In this document: positions 23,651 to 30,669 of the stretch, piece by piece
Layout: each line of letters begins with the position of its first letter
Position numbering within the stretch: the stretch's first letter is position 1
DNA from: a virus
DNA length: 41,539 nucleotides
Virus record (IMG/VR): IMGVR_UViG_3300025030_000029
Span: 1 to 41,539 of that record
Reading direction: 5' to 3' (one strand)
The notes under the pieces: model-generated
Databases searched by the model: none
Told to the model about the DNA's origin: nothing
What the model saw: the letters and a program-made list of their open reading frames with translations, nothing else
Made by a program: the position numbers and the translations under genes

Positions 23651-24092
23651 ATGAAAGCGAAGCCGCTCGATGATCTGGAACTGTTTGAGCTACTTAGGGC
23701 AGCATATCCTGAGAAGTTCAAAGACGATGACGACGAAACATGGAACGCGGCTCAGAGTTTTGCCGATGATATCGCGGGGTGGCAAGATGTGGCCGATTTG
23801 CTAGGTCGCGTGGGTGATGCTGACCATGCCGATGGAGAGCGGGCTTACCAAGCGCCTGTCGCACTGCCTTGGGGCTGTGACGTTTAGTGAAGGTTCGGCG
23901 CTAATGACGGCAGCGGTACTTCGGGATGTTGTGACTGGTGCGGCGGCAGGGGCGGTGCGGCCATCTGATGGCGAATGTGTCCATGTTAACGCCTCTGGTT
24001 GGTGTAACAATTCTGAGAGCGCGGAGACGGCATTTTGTAAGGATGCCTTGCGTCAACAGGATGGCACCGCTGATTGTGGTCGGGCGGTTTAA
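23651..24092 (+). pseudogene. Frameshifted gene (two ORFs, one phage protein of unknown function)
   Basis: The first frame (23651-23887) runs well to D-L-L-G-R-V and then becomes unlike a normal protein. The second frame (from about 23814) starts directly with M-L-T-M-P-M-E-S-G and continues S-H-C-L-G-A-V-T and L-M-T-A-A-V. From memory, intact phage proteins of this kind read ...LLGRV(x)MLTMPM... without a break. Dropping one G from the GGG at 23812-23814 joins them into 146 residues. It could be a mutation, a sequencing error or programmed +1 frameshifting. Confidence 0.65.
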
Positions 24093-24119
24093 CTCCTGAT
24101 TAAACCCTATGAAACAAGA

Positions 24120-24147
24120 AAGGCCACTACAGTGATGCAGTGGCCTT
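24120..24147 (-). terminator. Hairpin between convergent operons, probable left-going terminator
   Basis: Perfect 9-bp stem AAGGCCACT (24120-24128) with AGTGGCCTT (24139-24147) and a 10-base loop. On the reverse strand it is followed by TCTTGTTTCATA, moderately T-rich. It closes the left-going antirepressor operon and may also slow right-going early transcripts. Confidence 0.6.
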
Positions 24148-24169
24148 ATGCTTCGTCTATGTTGGGGGG

Positions 24170-24397
24170 TTACTCTACTGGTCCATCTTCCGGCTCAATC
24201 GGCACAGGATGCAGTATCGCCCCAAGCTGTGTAAATGCCGAGTGGAATGTGTCACCGGCCACGCATAGACCGTTGTGGTGGAGATACACGTGCTTGAACG
24301 GGGTGGACTTGCCGCCAAAGTGTTCCTCGTAGGTAATGGCGCACTCTTCGCCGTTAACCAGAGTTGCCATGTGATGTTTCATCTCTTCGAATGTCAT
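24170..24397 (-). CDS. Hypothetical protein
   Basis: A 75-residue protein with a helical start, then a beta-like centre (E-C-A-I-T-Y, H-V-Y-L-H-H-N-G) and an acidic Pro-rich tail. It overlaps the upstream gene by four bases (ATGA) and is the last gene of its operon, before the terminator. Family unknown. Confidence 0.6.
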   Translation of the reverse strand: MTFEEMKHHMATLVNGEECAITYEEHFGGKSTPFKHVYLHHNGLCVAGDTFHSAFTQLGAILHPVPIEPEDGPVE

Positions 24398-24882
24398 AGT
24401 TTATCTCCCTGTTCCTGCCAAGTGAAGGTGCCGGTCTTGCCAAGAAGTTCACATAGGTCTGTGCTATTTAGCCGCTGGACTCGCGCTGTTCCTGCCACCT
24501 CATTGATGCGGATTCTTGTGCTCTTTTCCACAGGCTGAGCCTTTGGGCGGGTGTAGGCGCCGGTGAGTTTGATTGGCGGGGATTTGCAGCATGACACCAT
24601 CACCGTTTCGCCGGGCCAAACTCTGTCGCACAAGGGGCATAACCATTTGACCACTGTCACCTCTTCCATCTCAGGTGGGGGGTGAACTATTGACCGTACC
24701 TTTTCAATGCACTCTCTAGCCATTGTGTTGCCGGTGCTGTTACCGTAGCAGTCACCGTTGCCGAGACACGCGAGGTCGTGCAACGCGCTCATTGCCAAGT
24801 CTAACCCCTCTTGATACCGCCCTAACTCCGTTTTCATAACTCCCTTAAGTTCTGCCACATCTTTAGTGTATACCCTACTCAT
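24394..24882 (-). CDS. Hypothetical protein with zinc ribbon
   Basis: A 162-residue protein from the ATG at 24882, which has GGGAGGAGGAG upstream and an ATGA overlap. A helical N-terminal region is followed by W-L-C-P-L-C and V-S-C-C about 14 residues later, a zinc-ribbon pattern, and a basic tail. An upstream ATG at 24924 lies inside the previous gene. Function unknown. Confidence 0.6.
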   Translation of the reverse strand: MSRVYTKDVAELKGVMKTELGRYQEGLDLAMSALHDLACLGNGDCYGNSTGNTMARECIEKVRSIVHPPPEMEEVTVVKWLCPLCDRVWPGETVMVSCCKSPPIKLTGAYTRPKAQPVEKSTRIRINEVAGTARVQRLNSTDLCELLGKTGTFTWQEQGDKL

Positions 24883-25004
24883 AACTCCTCCTCCCTCTGG
24901 AATAACTCCTTGATGTTGTACCATATCTCCATCGCCTCAACTTCTACATCCTCGCAGAACTCTCGGAAGCCGCGCTTCAGGTGGAAAATGAAACCGTCTA
25001 TCAT
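24879..25004 (-). CDS. 41-residue amphipathic peptide
   Basis: The ATG at 25004 overlaps the previous stop (ATGA), and the stop overlaps the next start in the same way, so translation is likely. The peptide has an amphipathic pattern (I-D-G-F-I-F-H-L-K-R-G-F) and an acidic helix ending in E-E-E-L. A longer reading to 25118 would be inside the upstream gene. No family known. Confidence 0.5.
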   Translation of the reverse strand: MIDGFIFHLKRGFREFCEDVEVEAMEIWYNIKELFQREEEL

Positions 25005-25429
25005 CGCGCATCCCCCTGGTAGAACTGCATCCTGTTGGGGAGGTTCAACTCTGCCGCCATGCGATCGACTTCGGCGACGGTGCGAGAGTGGGCGTGGTCC
25101 TGCTTTGCGATGATGCATGCATAGACCACTTCATAATCCGTCTCGGCATTGCGGCGCAACTCCTCCTGAGACAGCATCGACTGGATTTCCTCGGTGAACG
25201 GGCGCGGGCAGTGGGCCAGCTCCATGTAGATGTCAACGTAGCGACTCGGCGTCTTCCAGTCCCGGCCGATGCCGGTCATGATGCCGTGTACCCACTTGGC
25301 GGCCCGCTCAAAGCTCAGCGGCTGCGCGTTGCACACTTCGCTGTGGCGGGCGAATCCGCCAATGTAGGGGTACTCCGAGACGATCACCACGTTGAAAAGC
25401 TTGCTTTCGACGTTCTCGTAGGTCTGCAT
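25001..25429 (-). CDS. Hypothetical protein
   Basis: A 142-residue alpha/beta protein from the ATG at 25429, with AAGGAGGG upstream. It starts with a strand-rich segment (F-N-V-V-I-V-S-E-Y) and continues as helices with many Glu and Arg. No cysteine pairs, membrane segments or catalytic motifs that I can name. The in-frame ATG at 25456 lacks a good site. Confidence 0.6.
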   Translation of the reverse strand: MQTYENVESKLFNVVIVSEYPYIGGFARHSEVCNAQPLSFERAAKWVHGIMTGIGRDWKTPSRYVDIYMELAHCPRPFTEEIQSMLSQEELRRNAETDYEVVYACIIAKQDHAHSRTVAEVDRMAAELNLPNRMQFYQGDAR

Positions 25430-25465
25430 ATTCCCTCCTTGGTTGGTTGGCTGCATTGAAAAAGG

Positions 25466-25612
25466 TTATTCACCCTTCCCGTAATCCGGATTCTTCCGGT
25501 TGCCAAAGTTGCGCTTCTGGAAATCGTAGTCTTTCAGCTCCACCATGCGCTGCGGGGGAGGTAATCGGGATATCCGCTTGGTGAGGCGGTCTTTGAGTTT
25601 GTCACTTGCCAT
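25466..25612 (-). CDS. 48-residue basic peptide
   Basis: The start overlaps the previous gene's end by eleven bases, with a GGGAGG site nearby. The product is basic (many Lys/Arg) with L-P-P-P-Q and a charged C-terminus. Binding to nucleic acid is possible. It was missed by a 60-residue cutoff; there is no other candidate in this stretch. Confidence 0.5.
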   Translation of the reverse strand: MASDKLKDRLTKRISRLPPPQRMVELKDYDFQKRNFGNRKNPDYGKGE

Positions 25613-25730
25613 CAGCCGCAGCCTCCCGTGCTTTCTTCTCTGCCAGTTTTCTTATCAACAGGTTGTGCAGCTTTTCGCCAAAGGCAAACTCCCGCGATGT
25701 TTCTTCTATCTGTACGGTGTCTTTGCTCAT
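25602..25730 (-). CDS. 42-residue helical peptide
   Basis: Its ATG overlaps the stop of the membrane-protein gene (ATGA), preceded by a GGAGGTAGTGAG stretch. The product is a charged, probably helical peptide (E-K-L-H-N-L-L-I-R-K-L-A-E-K-K). Unknown function. Confidence 0.5.
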   Translation of the reverse strand: MSKDTVQIEETSREFAFGEKLHNLLIRKLAEKKAREAAADGK

Positions 25731-25945
25731 CTCACTACCTCCGGATGCGTAGCCTGATAAAGTGCCGCCCCGCGAATGTCGCGCTCAGTTTGCTTGCTGA
25801 GTTCAGGAACCATCGAAGGAGCGCCAAGGGATAGGCTGTGGAGGCCCATAACAGCAGCGATGAGGGTAATGGCTACCACGAAGCAAGCTATGGCGCGGGT
25901 GCGGGCGTTTCGCTCTTGTTCAAGTATCCATGGTGATTTGTTCAT
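25727..25945 (-). CDS. Small membrane protein
   Basis: A 72-residue protein with one hydrophobic segment (about residues 17-37) after a basic N-terminus (R-x2-A-R-T-R), so the N-terminus should be cytoplasmic and the C-terminal half periplasmic. The ATG has AGGAGGGC upstream. It lies directly behind the antirepressor gene. A role in exclusion of other phages is conceivable but nothing in the sequence shows it. Confidence 0.6.
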   Translation of the reverse strand: MNKSPWILEQERNARTRAIACFVVAITLIAAVMGLHSLSLGAPSMVPELSKQTERDIRGAALYQATHPEVVR

Positions 25946-25968
25946 CTTGCCCTCCTAGGCAGTTCCAT

Positions 25969-26673
25969 TTAAGAAGCCGATACTTCCCGTCTGATAAAGT
26001 CCATCCCCTTCTGAAACACCACAGTTTTGAAGCTCACGCAAGCGGATCCGTCCGGCTTGCTGTACTGCGACTCAACAACGCGGAAGTACCCCCTGTCGCA
26101 ATATTTCTGATAGGGGATGTTGCGCCGGTCCAGAATACCCTTTTCCCGCAGAATCTCAAAGAGCCGGTTACGTCCCATGCCCATGTTGAGGGTCTTGGCC
26201 ACGATGGACATATCAACCGCCGTCTTTGAGTCTGTGACGGCATCGAAGAAATCAGCCTTGGGAGCCATTATAGCTATCATGGCGTCTTTCTGTTCGATCA
26301 TCTTGGTAGCCAAGACCAGGGCGTGAGCTATTTGCAGTTCGGGTGTTTGCACGGCGTAACTGCCGTTCTTTCTGATAGCGGGCAAAACCTCAGACGTTAC
26401 CCACTTCTTGAACCTCTTGGCTTCCGGCTTGCGACTGGTCATGATAAGGGAATAAAGACCCGACTCGTTGACAGCCACCATTTCCTGTTTACCGCCTAGG
26501 GTGTCCACTACTACCGGCCCCCTTTCGTCATCGTCCAGGCGGGAAGCAGCGTCCCGATGCTTGTTGATATCCAGCACGGCGCAGACGTCGGCGGCGACAA
26601 ACCACGGCTCACCGTCTTTCACAATGGTGCGAATCTCGGTACTGTCGAATTGGAAAACTTGAGGTGAGTTCAT
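25969..26673 (-). CDS. ant: Phage antirepressor (BRO-N plus KilAC/ANT)
   Basis: A 234-residue protein. Residues 1-105 are a BRO-N domain (F-V-A-A-D-V-C-A-V-L-D, then L-Y-S-L-I-M-T-S-R-K-P-E-A-K-R-F-K-K-W-V). Residues 138-232 are an ANT/KilAC domain (T-L-N-M-G-M-G-R-N-R-L-F-E-I-L-R, then G-Y-F-R-V-V-E-S). Such proteins lift repression by binding a repressor or DNA. The ATG at 26673 has GGGAGATAAC; a longer frame to 26754 lies over the preceding gene. It implies a temperate ancestry even though no integrase is seen. Confidence 0.88.
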   Translation of the reverse strand: MNSPQVFQFDSTEIRTIVKDGEPWFVAADVCAVLDINKHRDAASRLDDDERGPVVVDTLGGKQEMVAVNESGLYSLIMTSRKPEAKRFKKWVTSEVLPAIRKNGSYAVQTPELQIAHALVLATKMIEQKDAMIAIMAPKADFFDAVTDSKTAVDMSIVAKTLNMGMGRNRLFEILREKGILDRRNIPYQKYCDRGYFRVVESQYSKPDGSACVSFKTVVFQKGMDFIRREVSAS

Positions 26674-26674
26674 G

Positions 26675-26902
26675 TTATCTCCCGTAGTTGATCTGCATGA
26701 GTACCTTGACGCCAGTGGGGGTAACGATGCGGGACAAGTCAACCCACGCCTCACCCTCCCCTTCTACGGGGGAGACAAGGAGCCGGGGCATACCGTAGGC
26801 AACCTTGGCATCCTTTACCACCATGGGAATGTTCCATTTTTCGACCTTCACCGTTACCGTTTGCCCTACTGCTACAATGAGTTCCTTCGCCGTGTGAGCC
26901 AT
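26675..26902 (-). CDS. Small beta-rich (SH3-like) protein
   Basis: A 75-residue protein with alternating Val/Lys strands (V-T-V-K-V-E-K), then L-L-V-S-P and E-A-W-V-D-L, suggesting a small barrel. It is the first gene of the left-going antirepressor operon, starting after AAGGGGGAC, about 32 bases from the -10 box. It ends one base before the antirepressor start. Function unknown; DNA or protein binding is possible. Confidence 0.6.
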   Translation of the reverse strand: MAHTAKELIVAVGQTVTVKVEKWNIPMVVKDAKVAYGMPRLLVSPVEGEGEAWVDLSRIVTPTGVKVLMQINYGR

Positions 26903-26934
26903 GTTGTCCCCCTTAGTTGCTATTGATAGTTATC

Positions 26935-26963
26935 CTTATAGCTGATAGGGCTAGCCGCGTCAA
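26935..26963 (-). promoter_or_regulatory. Strong left-going promoter of the antirepressor operon
   Basis: Reverse strand: TTGACG (26958-26963), 17-base spacer, TATAAG (26935-26940), each five of six consensus bases. TGATAG at 26924-26929 and again at 26943-26948 (19 bases apart, bracketing the -10) may be a direct-repeat operator. Confidence 0.75.
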
Positions 26964-26973
26964 GACAAAAAGA

Positions 26974-27002
26974 TTGCATGTGATAAAATAATAGTGCATT
27001 AT
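26974..27002 (+). promoter_or_regulatory. Possible right-going promoter
   Basis: TTGCAT (26974-26979), 17-base spacer, CATTAT (26997-27002). A GATAA ... TTATC inverted repeat (26982-26986, 26999-27003) overlaps it. It would drive the small genes leading into the late block. The matches are moderate. Confidence 0.4.
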
Positions 27003-27032
27003 CTCGTCAGATTCTGCTACACGGAGTAAACA

Positions 27033-27194
27033 TTGCCAGGGAAACGGGGGCCGACAAAGGAAGTCATAATAGTGCGGCATGTTGCGGAAGCCTTCGGAGT
27101 GAACCGGAACACCGTAGCCCGGTGGCTCACGGAAGGTAAACTGAAGGGCCTCACCTTGGCTGACATTCTGGAGTTTGACAGATGCAAGCGATAA
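27033..27194 (+). CDS. 53-residue HTH protein (MerR/Xis-like)
   Basis: TTG start with ACGGAG seven bases upstream. The product has V-R-H-V-A-E-A-F-G-V-N-R-N-T-V-A-R-W-L-T-E-G-K-L, a clear helix-turn-helix like excisionase or HTH_17 proteins, with a basic N-terminus. It stands divergent to the antirepressor operon and next to a GATAA/TTATC dyad, so it may regulate both. It overlaps the next gene by 13 bases. No integrase is present, which argues for a regulator over an excisionase. Confidence 0.65.
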   Translation: MPGKRGPTKEVIIVRHVAEAFGVNRNTVARWLTEGKLKGLTLADILEFDRCKR

Positions 27195-27445
27195 CAGCGG
27201 CAGTAACCTACATAGCCGACCAGATACCGCAGTCAGGGTCCGAACTGAGAAGCGAAGTTGACAGCAGGGTAGCCGAAATAATAGCGGAGAAGGTCAAGGC
27301 GCTGGTCCAGGTGAACCACGAACTGAGTCCAGCGCTTCCGCGTGAACCGTGTCACTTCAAGCCGTATCGAGAATATCTCGCAAGTGCTGAATTAATAATA
27401 CTTTCTAGGGCAGAATACGAGCAGATCAAAAAGGGGGGGGAGTGA
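27182..27445 (+). CDS. Hypothetical protein
   Basis: An 87-residue protein with an amphipathic helical first half (about residues 15-50, Glu/Val/Ala-rich) and a short basic C-terminal part. It overlaps the HTH gene's end by 13 bases and is followed directly by the next gene. No known motif. Confidence 0.55.
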   Translation: MQAITAAVTYIADQIPQSGSELRSEVDSRVAEIIAEKVKALVQVNHELSPALPREPCHFKPYREYLASAELIILSRAEYEQIKKGGE

Positions 27446-27646
27446 ATGACAAAGGAAACGCTGGTGGAAATTAAGAGGGCAATGAACTATCACGATGGGG
27501 ATGAGTGCTGCGGGAATTGCCAACATTATGAGAACGAGGGGCAATGTGGCATACAGACATTTCTGATCCCGGTTAATAGCCGTGGCTGGTGTAAGCACGG
27601 GACACATGTACCGCTCAACGTAGCTTGTCAAGATAAATCTTGCTAA
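27446..27646 (+). CDS. 66-residue Cys-rich protein
   Basis: The ATG follows the previous TGA directly, with a GGGGGGG site. Cysteines lie in C-C-G-N-C, then G-Q-C-G, G-W-C-K-H-G and two more at the end, recalling small zinc or iron-sulfur proteins of the high-potential type. The stop lies inside a small CAAGAT/ATCTTG inverted repeat (27629-27642). Function unknown. Confidence 0.6.
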   Translation: MTKETLVEIKRAMNYHDGDECCGNCQHYENEGQCGIQTFLIPVNSRGWCKHGTHVPLNVACQDKSC

Positions 27647-27931
27647 CACATTAAAACGATAGTATCTTGCAAGCCGTGGCGAGGTCAAGCGCTAGGCCGA
27701 CACCCTCCAATGGGCCGCATCTCTGTCTGGCCAGGGTCGAGTCCCACTACTCCCCGCAGATTCAAGAGAGCCTACGCAGTAGGAGGCTGAATCGACGCTG
27801 GCTAGTTGCTATCCGGTGAATCGTGAAGGTCTCCATGGGAAACGAGGGTAGGAATACCCCACGAACCTGACAGCCGGAAAGACGGCACCTTTCAGTATCA
27901 AGGCTTCGGCCATCAAATATCAGGGGGGATT
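27647..27931 (+). ncRNA. Gene-free, highly structured region; candidate noncoding RNA or leader
   Basis: A 285-base stretch without a credible ORF, the longest such gap. Hairpins visible by eye: GATTCA ... TGAATC enclosing CCTAC-GCA-GTAGG (about 27769-27793); GGGTA-GGAA-TACCC with a GNRA-type loop (27845-27858); CTGA..GCCG-gaaaga-CGGC..TCAG (about 27867-27894); and paired GGCC blocks between 27693 and 27733. I do not recognise a family. It may be a structured RNA, a leader controlling the downstream late genes, or part of an intron. Confidence 0.45.
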
Positions 27932-28243
27932 ATGCACAAGGAAAAAACAGGGTATACCGGGCAAGGCCCTATGCCGCCAGCTGGATGCTGTGAAGAACGT
28001 GACAAGCCGGAGATTCACAGGGTAGTTGATGACATCCGCAATGTGATTGAAAGATACGAGTGTCTTGTTGGGCGCATGGCCGATAAGCTGAGTTGTGTGA
28101 CCGTATCAGCACCACCTCAATGCAGCGCCAAAGAGGAAGTTGGCTACCAGACCGGTCTTGCCAACGCGCTCAACGAGATCCGCTGCAAGATGCGCAACAT
28201 CACGGACGGGCTGGAATCCATCTACGAGCGCATCGAACTGTAA
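27932..28243 (+). CDS. Hypothetical protein
   Basis: A 103-residue protein with a Gly/Pro-rich head, a central helical segment with Cys, and a coiled-coil-like end (N-E-I-R-C-K-M-R-N-I-T-D-G-L-E-S-I). ATG follows CAGGGGGG, immediately after the structured gap. It precedes the terminase genes. Not recognised. Confidence 0.55.
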   Translation: MHKEKTGYTGQGPMPPAGCCEERDKPEIHRVVDDIRNVIERYECLVGRMADKLSCVTVSAPPQCSAKEEVGYQTGLANALNEIRCKMRNITDGLESIYERIEL

Positions 28244-28302
28244 CGCAGCACGGCTAGGGGCGGGGCAACTCGCCCAGAGCTTTAAATTCAGGAGGGGACA
28301 GA

Positions 28303-28521
28303 GTGAAGATGAAGCTATCAGACATAGGGGCCAGCAATAAGGCAGTGCTGAGAGTTCTTCACCCTCGCAAGATAGACGATCACATGGCCGATGTTTACGG
28401 CAAGGTGAGAGATGCCACAGTCTGTAACGGCAACCTTTCAAACGCTGGGTGCATAGCCGTGTTGGAACTGGTTAAAGCCGAACTGATAAGGGATGTACAA
28501 GCACAGATTGACGAGGGGTAA
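28303..28521 (+). CDS. Hypothetical protein
   Basis: A 72-residue alpha/beta protein starting with GTG at 28303 behind AGGAGGGG. It is mostly helical in its second half. A small GC hairpin lies just upstream (about 28258-28276) without a T-run. Immediately before the small terminase gene; function unknown. Confidence 0.55.
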   Translation: MKMKLSDIGASNKAVLRVLHPRKIDDHMADVYGKVRDATVCNGNLSNAGCIAVLELVKAELIRDVQAQIDEG

Positions 28522-28525
28522 AAGG

Positions 28526-29098
28526 ATGGCAAAGGTCAAAGAAGGGGGGAAGACTGAGGAAGTAAGAAAGCCGCTCACTTTGCAGGAGGAGCGGTTTTGT
28601 CGTGAGATGCTGAGGGACGGGGTAAAGGTTCGATCGTATCTCAGAGCTTTCAAGGAGAAGGATGTCACCTACGGGTCGGCGTCCGTGATGGCTGCGCGTT
28701 TGTTAGAAAATGTTGCAATACAAGACAGAATCAAAGAGCTTGAAAAGGAGCGCAACAAGCGGCTTGAACTCAGCACCGATAAAGTGCTGCGCCGTATAGA
28801 GAACCGCGCTAGTTTCAACCCTCAAGACTGCGTAGACGCAGAAGGCAACTACCTCCCTCTTCATCAGCTTGACCCCGACGTTGCCGCATGTATCCAATCA
28901 CTTGAAGTGGAAATCATCGCCGACAAGGAAGGGGGGCAACTCGGGTTTGTCCGCAAGTATAAGTTCCATGACTCCCACAAATCTGATGAACTCATAGGGC
29001 GCAATCTCAAACTCTGGAAGGACGTAGGCAGCAAGGATAACCCCTTAGTCGGGGAGATAACCAAGATTGAGCGCACAGTGATAAGGCCCGCTGAGTGA
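28526..29098 (+). CDS. terS: Terminase small subunit
   Basis: A 190-residue protein. Residues 16-85 match the Terminase_2 N-terminal DNA-binding domain (L-T-L-Q-E-E-R-F-C-R-E-M, then Y-G-S-A-S-V-M-A-A-R-L-L-E-N). It binds the packaging site and hands DNA to the large subunit. The start at 28526 has GAGGGG and is preferred over ATG 28493, inside the previous gene. Its end overlaps the large-subunit GTG start (GTGA). Confidence 0.85.
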   Translation: MAKVKEGGKTEEVRKPLTLQEERFCREMLRDGVKVRSYLRAFKEKDVTYGSASVMAARLLENVAIQDRIKELEKERNKRLELSTDKVLRRIENRASFNPQDCVDAEGNYLPLHQLDPDVAACIQSLEVEIIADKEGGQLGFVRKYKFHDSHKSDELIGRNLKLWKDVGSKDNPLVGEITKIERTVIRPAE

Positions 29099-30411
29099 CC
29101 GTCCTTCGCATCGACACCGCTGAAGTGTTCCTTCCACTTCTGGCCCCTGCCAGGTATAAGGGTGCTCACGGGGGGCGCGGTTCGGGAAAGTCCCATTTCT
29201 TTGCGGACAAACTGATAGAAGACTGCATGGCTGAGCCGGGGGAGAGCGGCGAGGGTATGCGGTCCGTCTGCATCCGTGAGGTTCAAAAGGATTTGGCACA
29301 GTCTTCCAAGCTCCTGATAGAAAGCAAGTTGAAGGCTTTTCGGTTAGGCGAGGCAGACGGCTTTAAGGTCTACCGTGACGTAATTAAGACGCCCCATGAC
29401 GGATTGATGATCTTCAAGGGGATGAACGACTACACCGCCGACTCCATCAAGTCGCTGGAAGGCTTCAAAAGGGCATGGTGGGAGGAAGCGCAGTCGGCAA
29501 CCGCACGGTCACTCCAACTGTTGCGCCCGACGCTCCGCGCCGATGGTTCGGAACTGTGGTTCTCCTGGAACCCGCGAAGAAGGATAGACCCTGTTGATAT
29601 GATGCTGCGCGGCAAGGATCTTCCTACCGGCGCGGCAGTTGTCAAAGCGAACTGGCGGGACAACCCATGGCGGACCAAGGAGCTGGATCAGGAACGACTG
29701 GACTGTATGAGGCTGGACCCTGACGGCTATCCCCATATATGGGAAGGCGACTATGTGACCGTGATCGACGGCGCTTACTACGCCAAAGACATCAACACGG
29801 CAAGGCTTGAGGGAAGAATCTGCAGAGTTGCCGCAGATCCCTTGATGACTATTAGGATAATCTGTGATATTGGTGGCACCGGGGCAAGGGCCGATGCCTT
29901 TACCATGTGGGCGGTTCAGTTCATCGGCCCGGAAGTCCGGATCCTCGACTACTATGAGGCGATAGGCCAACCATTCGCCACACATCTGGAATGGCTGACG
30001 GAGCGCAAGTACACCACGGGTAAGGCTAAGATCTACCTTCCTCACGACGGTGACACTCAGGACAAGGTTTTTGACGTGTCCTATGCCAAGGCGTTCCGCG
30101 CAGCGGGGTACGAAGTCAAGGTAATCCCGAACCAGGGCAAGGGCGCTGCCAAGATGCGGATTGAAGCGGCAAGGCGTCTGTTCCCTTCCATGTGGTTCAA
30201 CGAGGCGACAACGGACGGGGGGCTTGCGGCGCTCGGATGGTATCATGAGAAAAAGGACGAGGCCCGCAACATAGGTTTAGGGCCGGACCACGACTGGTCA
30301 AGCCATGGCGCTGACAGTTTCGGTCTTATGGCTATAGTATACGAGCAGCAGAAGGGCAAGAAAGCAGTCAACACTAACTACAGTGTGCCGTCATCATGGC
30401 AGGGGATGTGA
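29095..30411 (+). CDS. terL: Terminase large subunit (PBSX type)
   Basis: A 438-residue packaging motor and nuclease. Walker A G-G-R-G-S-G-K-S (26-33), Walker B in R-A-W-W-E-E-A (126-132), coupling region, then the nuclease with Asp258 in I-I-C-D-I-G, the H-D-G-D turn and H-G-A-D-S-F-G at the end. It fits the PBSX/Terminase_3 family. Headful packaging from a pac site is typical for P22-like phages and fits the circular assembly. GTG start overlapping the small subunit. Confidence 0.92.
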   Translation: MTVLRIDTAEVFLPLLAPARYKGAHGGRGSGKSHFFADKLIEDCMAEPGESGEGMRSVCIREVQKDLAQSSKLLIESKLKAFRLGEADGFKVYRDVIKTPHDGLMIFKGMNDYTADSIKSLEGFKRAWWEEAQSATARSLQLLRPTLRADGSELWFSWNPRRRIDPVDMMLRGKDLPTGAAVVKANWRDNPWRTKELDQERLDCMRLDPDGYPHIWEGDYVTVIDGAYYAKDINTARLEGRICRVAADPLMTIRIICDIGGTGARADAFTMWAVQFIGPEVRILDYYEAIGQPFATHLEWLTERKYTTGKAKIYLPHDGDTQDKVFDVSYAKAFRAAGYEVKVIPNQGKGAAKMRIEAARRLFPSMWFNEATTDGGLAALGWYHEKKDEARNIGLGPDHDWSSHGADSFGLMAIVYEQQKGKKAVNTNYSVPSSWQGM

Positions 30412-30431
30412 ACAAATAAGGGGATACCGCA

Positions 30432-30623
30432 ATGCCAAGAAAAGCGAAGTACACCGAAGATCGTGTGGGCGAGATGATGGCAGAAGGGCTTATCGAATTC
30501 GCAAAGTATATGAAACTGGAATTTGCGAAGGACAGATTTTGCAGCACAACCGATATGGAGCCTGAAAGGATCGTTGCGATTTATCTGGACAGGAAACTAA
30601 ACAAAGGCAATACAAGTTGGTAG
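30432..30623 (+). CDS. Hypothetical basic protein
   Basis: A 63-residue, mostly helical protein with basic residues at the start and end. The ATG at 30432 has AAGGGG upstream and follows the large terminase by 20 bases. Small genes between terminase and portal are common and often dispensable. Not recognised. Confidence 0.55.
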   Translation: MPRKAKYTEDRVGEMMAEGLIEFAKYMKLEFAKDRFCSTTDMEPERIVAIYLDRKLNKGNTSW

Positions 30624-30669
30624 TTTGGATCATCAACCCTTTACCGCCGAACAGCGGTCAGGAGACAAC

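Noticed and set aside
27033-27194. Excisionase call
   Set aside because: The HTH type fits, but there is no integrase or attachment site in the complete circle; regulator is the safer term.
27675-27760. tRNA-like sequence with GGGTCGAGTCCC
   Set aside because: The T-loop lacks one T, the T stem has only three pairs and no matching acceptor stem or anticodon arm can be drawn.
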